Below are positions 6,801 to 7,316 of a stretch of 7,316 bases of DNA, piece by piece (the stretch's first letter is position 1; each line of letters begins with the position of its first letter). The stretch is from the NCBI GenBank assembly GCA_016867655.1, contig VGJA01000050.1, forward strand, positions 1-7,316. The letters run 5' to 3'. The notes beneath the pieces were generated by a model, which did no database searches, was not told where the DNA came from, and was given only the letters and a program-made list of their open reading frames with translations. The DNA is from Candidatus Altarchaeales archaeon (GTDB lineage Archaea > Altiarchaeota > Altiarchaeia > IMC4 > SCGC-AAA252-I15). The position numbers and the translations under genes are program-made.

Positions 6801-7316
6801 GCCTGACAGAGAAACATGCAACAACCCGGTAATATTTTACAACAACGAACGCCTCACAAATTATGACACGCCTGCTGCAACAGACCGCTATTGGATTATC
6901 AACCCAAAGGAGCAGGCCACAAGCCGCCCTGACTTGCAGTGCACGAGGCCGGCGCACAGCGGAAATTTAGGCGGAAGCAGCGAGCCGTTGTACTACACCA
7001 ATCCAGGAGGATACAACGCGCCCGGAGACAAGCCAAGGGTGGACCCGTTCAATGAAGGCGGCACAAGCGACCTGTTGAAATACTACCGACAGTATAACAA
7101 AAGAACTTTGTGGGCTAACGTCTTCAAGGTGACTCCTGAATTCCACAACAGACCTCCTGAAGACGACTTGTGCGCTCCGGAAACCGAGTCTACAAACGGC
7201 GGCATCGGAGCCGGCCAGGGCGACTGCGACGGAAGCTGCAGCAACAAACTATGCGAGCAAGGGCTGGTATGCGCTGACGTTCCCTGGAGTACAACAGAAT
7301 ACTGCTGTCCGGAAGC
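3817..7316 (+). CDS. Giant secreted cysteine-rich modular protein, 3' end beyond the window
   Basis: The frame is open for 1166 codons and runs off the window; the family is not recognised. With the ATG at 3817, residues 1-14 are basic, 15-30 hydrophobic, and ASA|QG (34/35) is a good signal-peptidase site, so the protein is probably exported. The in-frame ATG at 3844 (M10) would give a more typical short signal peptide; I prefer 3817 on promoter spacing, moderately. Residues 37 to about 508 hold about 52 cysteines, many as CC or CCC. Two N-terminal modules (C49-C82 and C106-C149) share the plan C..DC..YC...DCQ.RP...CC, and a looser third follows (C180-C229). A second module type, GDCD..C...GL.C...CCP, starts at 319, 463 and 1135. 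The middle (about 510-1120) is cysteine-poor and rich in Tyr, Asn and aromatic residues, with 12 N-x-S/T sequons. A cell-surface, adhesive or protective role is only inference; disulfide bonding outside the cell is likely. Confidence 0.9.
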   Translation, partial: MSKKLQLGKMRLKQAISICLLIACCLILTTSASAQGCDSEYIANANPVCQLDDCENYCMDWLPQGDLDCQTRPGYTETARCCDDSPNPDITQRCSKGCIGGVNPTCQPADCGVYCMQERSEGNADCQNRPDFHVPDEDGVPQQQRAKCCDVAPCSAALGGVCEHSITIDPADPNHDGGECIYLNSEDRTDFFCPMGWTHVAIGDQDCAAKKQNTGGEYQGTITDSMCCCAPMIDSCNRLTPTGYKPDYVYGSRGDADILEDMSKPWYAVVSISKYGELSFRKSYGFNIEYDKPITDTEAGDQCVPTQPGTMGGLGPGQGDCDGNCDLTGNQACAEGLVCSDDAPGRKDYCCPAGQTKYYHSTKKCCTSAPPFIPIGATPKSCTSNSQCTGGRKCILVEGEGYCVAAYPGSCSSDSYCATEVSSIFTLCRASIDGTKYCFVANADCSSCDSTPTPDGHLQKCMGDCDRNPNAACDDDECEPGLTCTSDHCCPPGTSWDNTKNQCCYANSINSENYNGFIRIVNACNNGTVECGWIKRYGPGNYGIVFSEQYCDENNPQNVGPQRTALNYSYIPQCMRSGEEDEPRRFTVLMKVDRVYADNNTARLSPQFENLTVVPGVYRVIAVNDSDLISLKRRIALEYENARRSNTPISTPNTEAYYDYCTTYILARGCDMPFGINVTNMCKNLRMEGGGLKENYTYQVENMNFSACMWEIIDGGKYYDFPGVYLTVMNKSRHGANLGLMYYYVNSLEPRGTTHMVNPSGTPGGQEANVRWLLNWNKKSAGRILGCRSDSNEFWSDTCSPGDFTCSLGAALANAYTQGFRADKIKSNLSKKCGYFEHEQPKTSNVPGQTADYFQYNDLDDENKEDDPFDVGEVYDDKSFDFELGVPDRKYLVNQSIESIKTEISALFVDHSSVRWKGIYYREALTFYSQCRPGTDTSKKYFKIPYGRGSYSGGQWVNGPWYGGTMYQYIYKNGFFNYTTYPAKTDVQFWPFSGWPDRETCNNPVIFYNNERLTNYDTPAATDRYWIINPKEQATSRPDLQCTRPAHSGNLGGSSEPLYYTNPGGYNAPGDKPRVDPFNEGGTSDLLKYYRQYNKRTLWANVFKVTPEFHNRPPEDDLCAPETESTNGGIGAGQGDCDGSCSNKLCEQGLVCADVPWSTTEYCCPE
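3859..3918 (+). other. Signal peptide hydrophobic core and cleavage site of the large protein
   Basis: Codons 15-34 encode a run of Ala, Ile, Ser, Leu and Cys followed by TTSASA and then QGC. Basic residues precede it (Lys3, Lys4, Lys9, Arg11, Lys13). Small residues at -3 and -1 (Ala32, Ala34) fit type I signal peptidase. An LIAC stretch at residues 21-24 only loosely resembles a lipobox and would leave too short a hydrophobic core. Confidence 0.75.
4771..4920 (+). repeat. Cysteine module B, copy 1, within the large protein
   Basis: Residues 319-368 read GDCDGNCD, then CAEGLVC, YCCPAGQ and a closing KCC. The preceding stretch, C-V-P then GGLGPGQ, is also shared with copy 3 (C-A-P then GGIGAGQ). 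Spacing between paired cysteines is close to the other copies but varies by a few residues, as expected for a disulfide-stabilised module. The CCP and paired-cysteine plan is loosely granulin-like; I do not claim homology. Confidence 0.7.
5203..5331 (+). repeat. Cysteine module B, copy 2, within the large protein
   Basis: Residues 463-505 start GDCDRNPNAACDDDEC, continue EPGLTC and HCCPPGTSW, and close with QCC. Compared with copy 1 it lacks the GGLGPGQ leader and has an acidic insertion (DDDEC) before GLxC. It ends where the cysteine-dense half gives way to the cysteine-poor middle. Confidence 0.65.
7219..7316 (+). repeat. Cysteine module B, copy 3, cut by the window edge
   Basis: Residues 1135-1166 read GDCDGSCSNKLCEQGLVC, then YCCPEA at the edge. 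With its leader (GGIGAGQ from about residue 1128) it is closer to copy 1 than to copy 2, although copy 1 is about 816 residues away. The cysteine-rich architecture therefore resumes after the middle region and probably continues beyond the window. Confidence 0.7.

Overview
The window is archaeal. Two gene families in it are diagnostic: the translation factor aIF2-alpha and the H/ACA RNP protein Nop10, which sit in the conserved archaeal order aIF2-alpha, Nop10, PAC2-family chaperone. A third sign is promoter architecture: TATA-like boxes lie about 26-30 nt before start codons that lack Shine-Dalgarno sequences, as expected for leaderless archaeal mRNAs. I cannot fix the lineage. A very large, secreted, cysteine-rich protein beside housekeeping genes would suit an uncultured euryarchaeal or DPANN-type genome, but that is a guess.

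Layout. (1) Positions 21-1721, minus strand: a tightly overlapping translation, ribosome-biogenesis and proteostasis operon, read aIF2-alpha, then nop10 (55 aa, easily missed), then a PAC2-family proteasome-assembly-chaperone-like protein. (2) Positions 1722-1907: a divergent intergenic region with one TATA box for each direction. Between them lies a degenerate direct repeat (24 of 27 bases identical in its core) containing a perfect 8-bp inverted repeat. (3) Positions 1908-3509, plus strand: the acetolactate synthase regulatory subunit (IlvN/IlvH), followed 6 nt later by a CBS-domain site-2 protease (M50). No catalytic ilvB or ilvC lies next to ilvN. (4) Positions 3510-3816: no recognised gene. 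This stretch holds decayed repeats of the 3' end of the protease gene, then a promoter. (5) Position 3817 to the window end: one open reading frame of at least 1166 codons that runs off the edge. It encodes a secreted protein with a signal peptide, a cysteine-dense N-terminal half built of repeated modules, a sequon-rich cysteine-poor middle, and a return of the same cysteine module at the window end.

The first operon couples translation initiation, RNA pseudouridylation and proteasome-related functions, as in many archaea. The second joins branched-chain amino-acid control to intramembrane proteolysis only by position. The giant exported protein has no function I can recognise and is the least explained object in the window.
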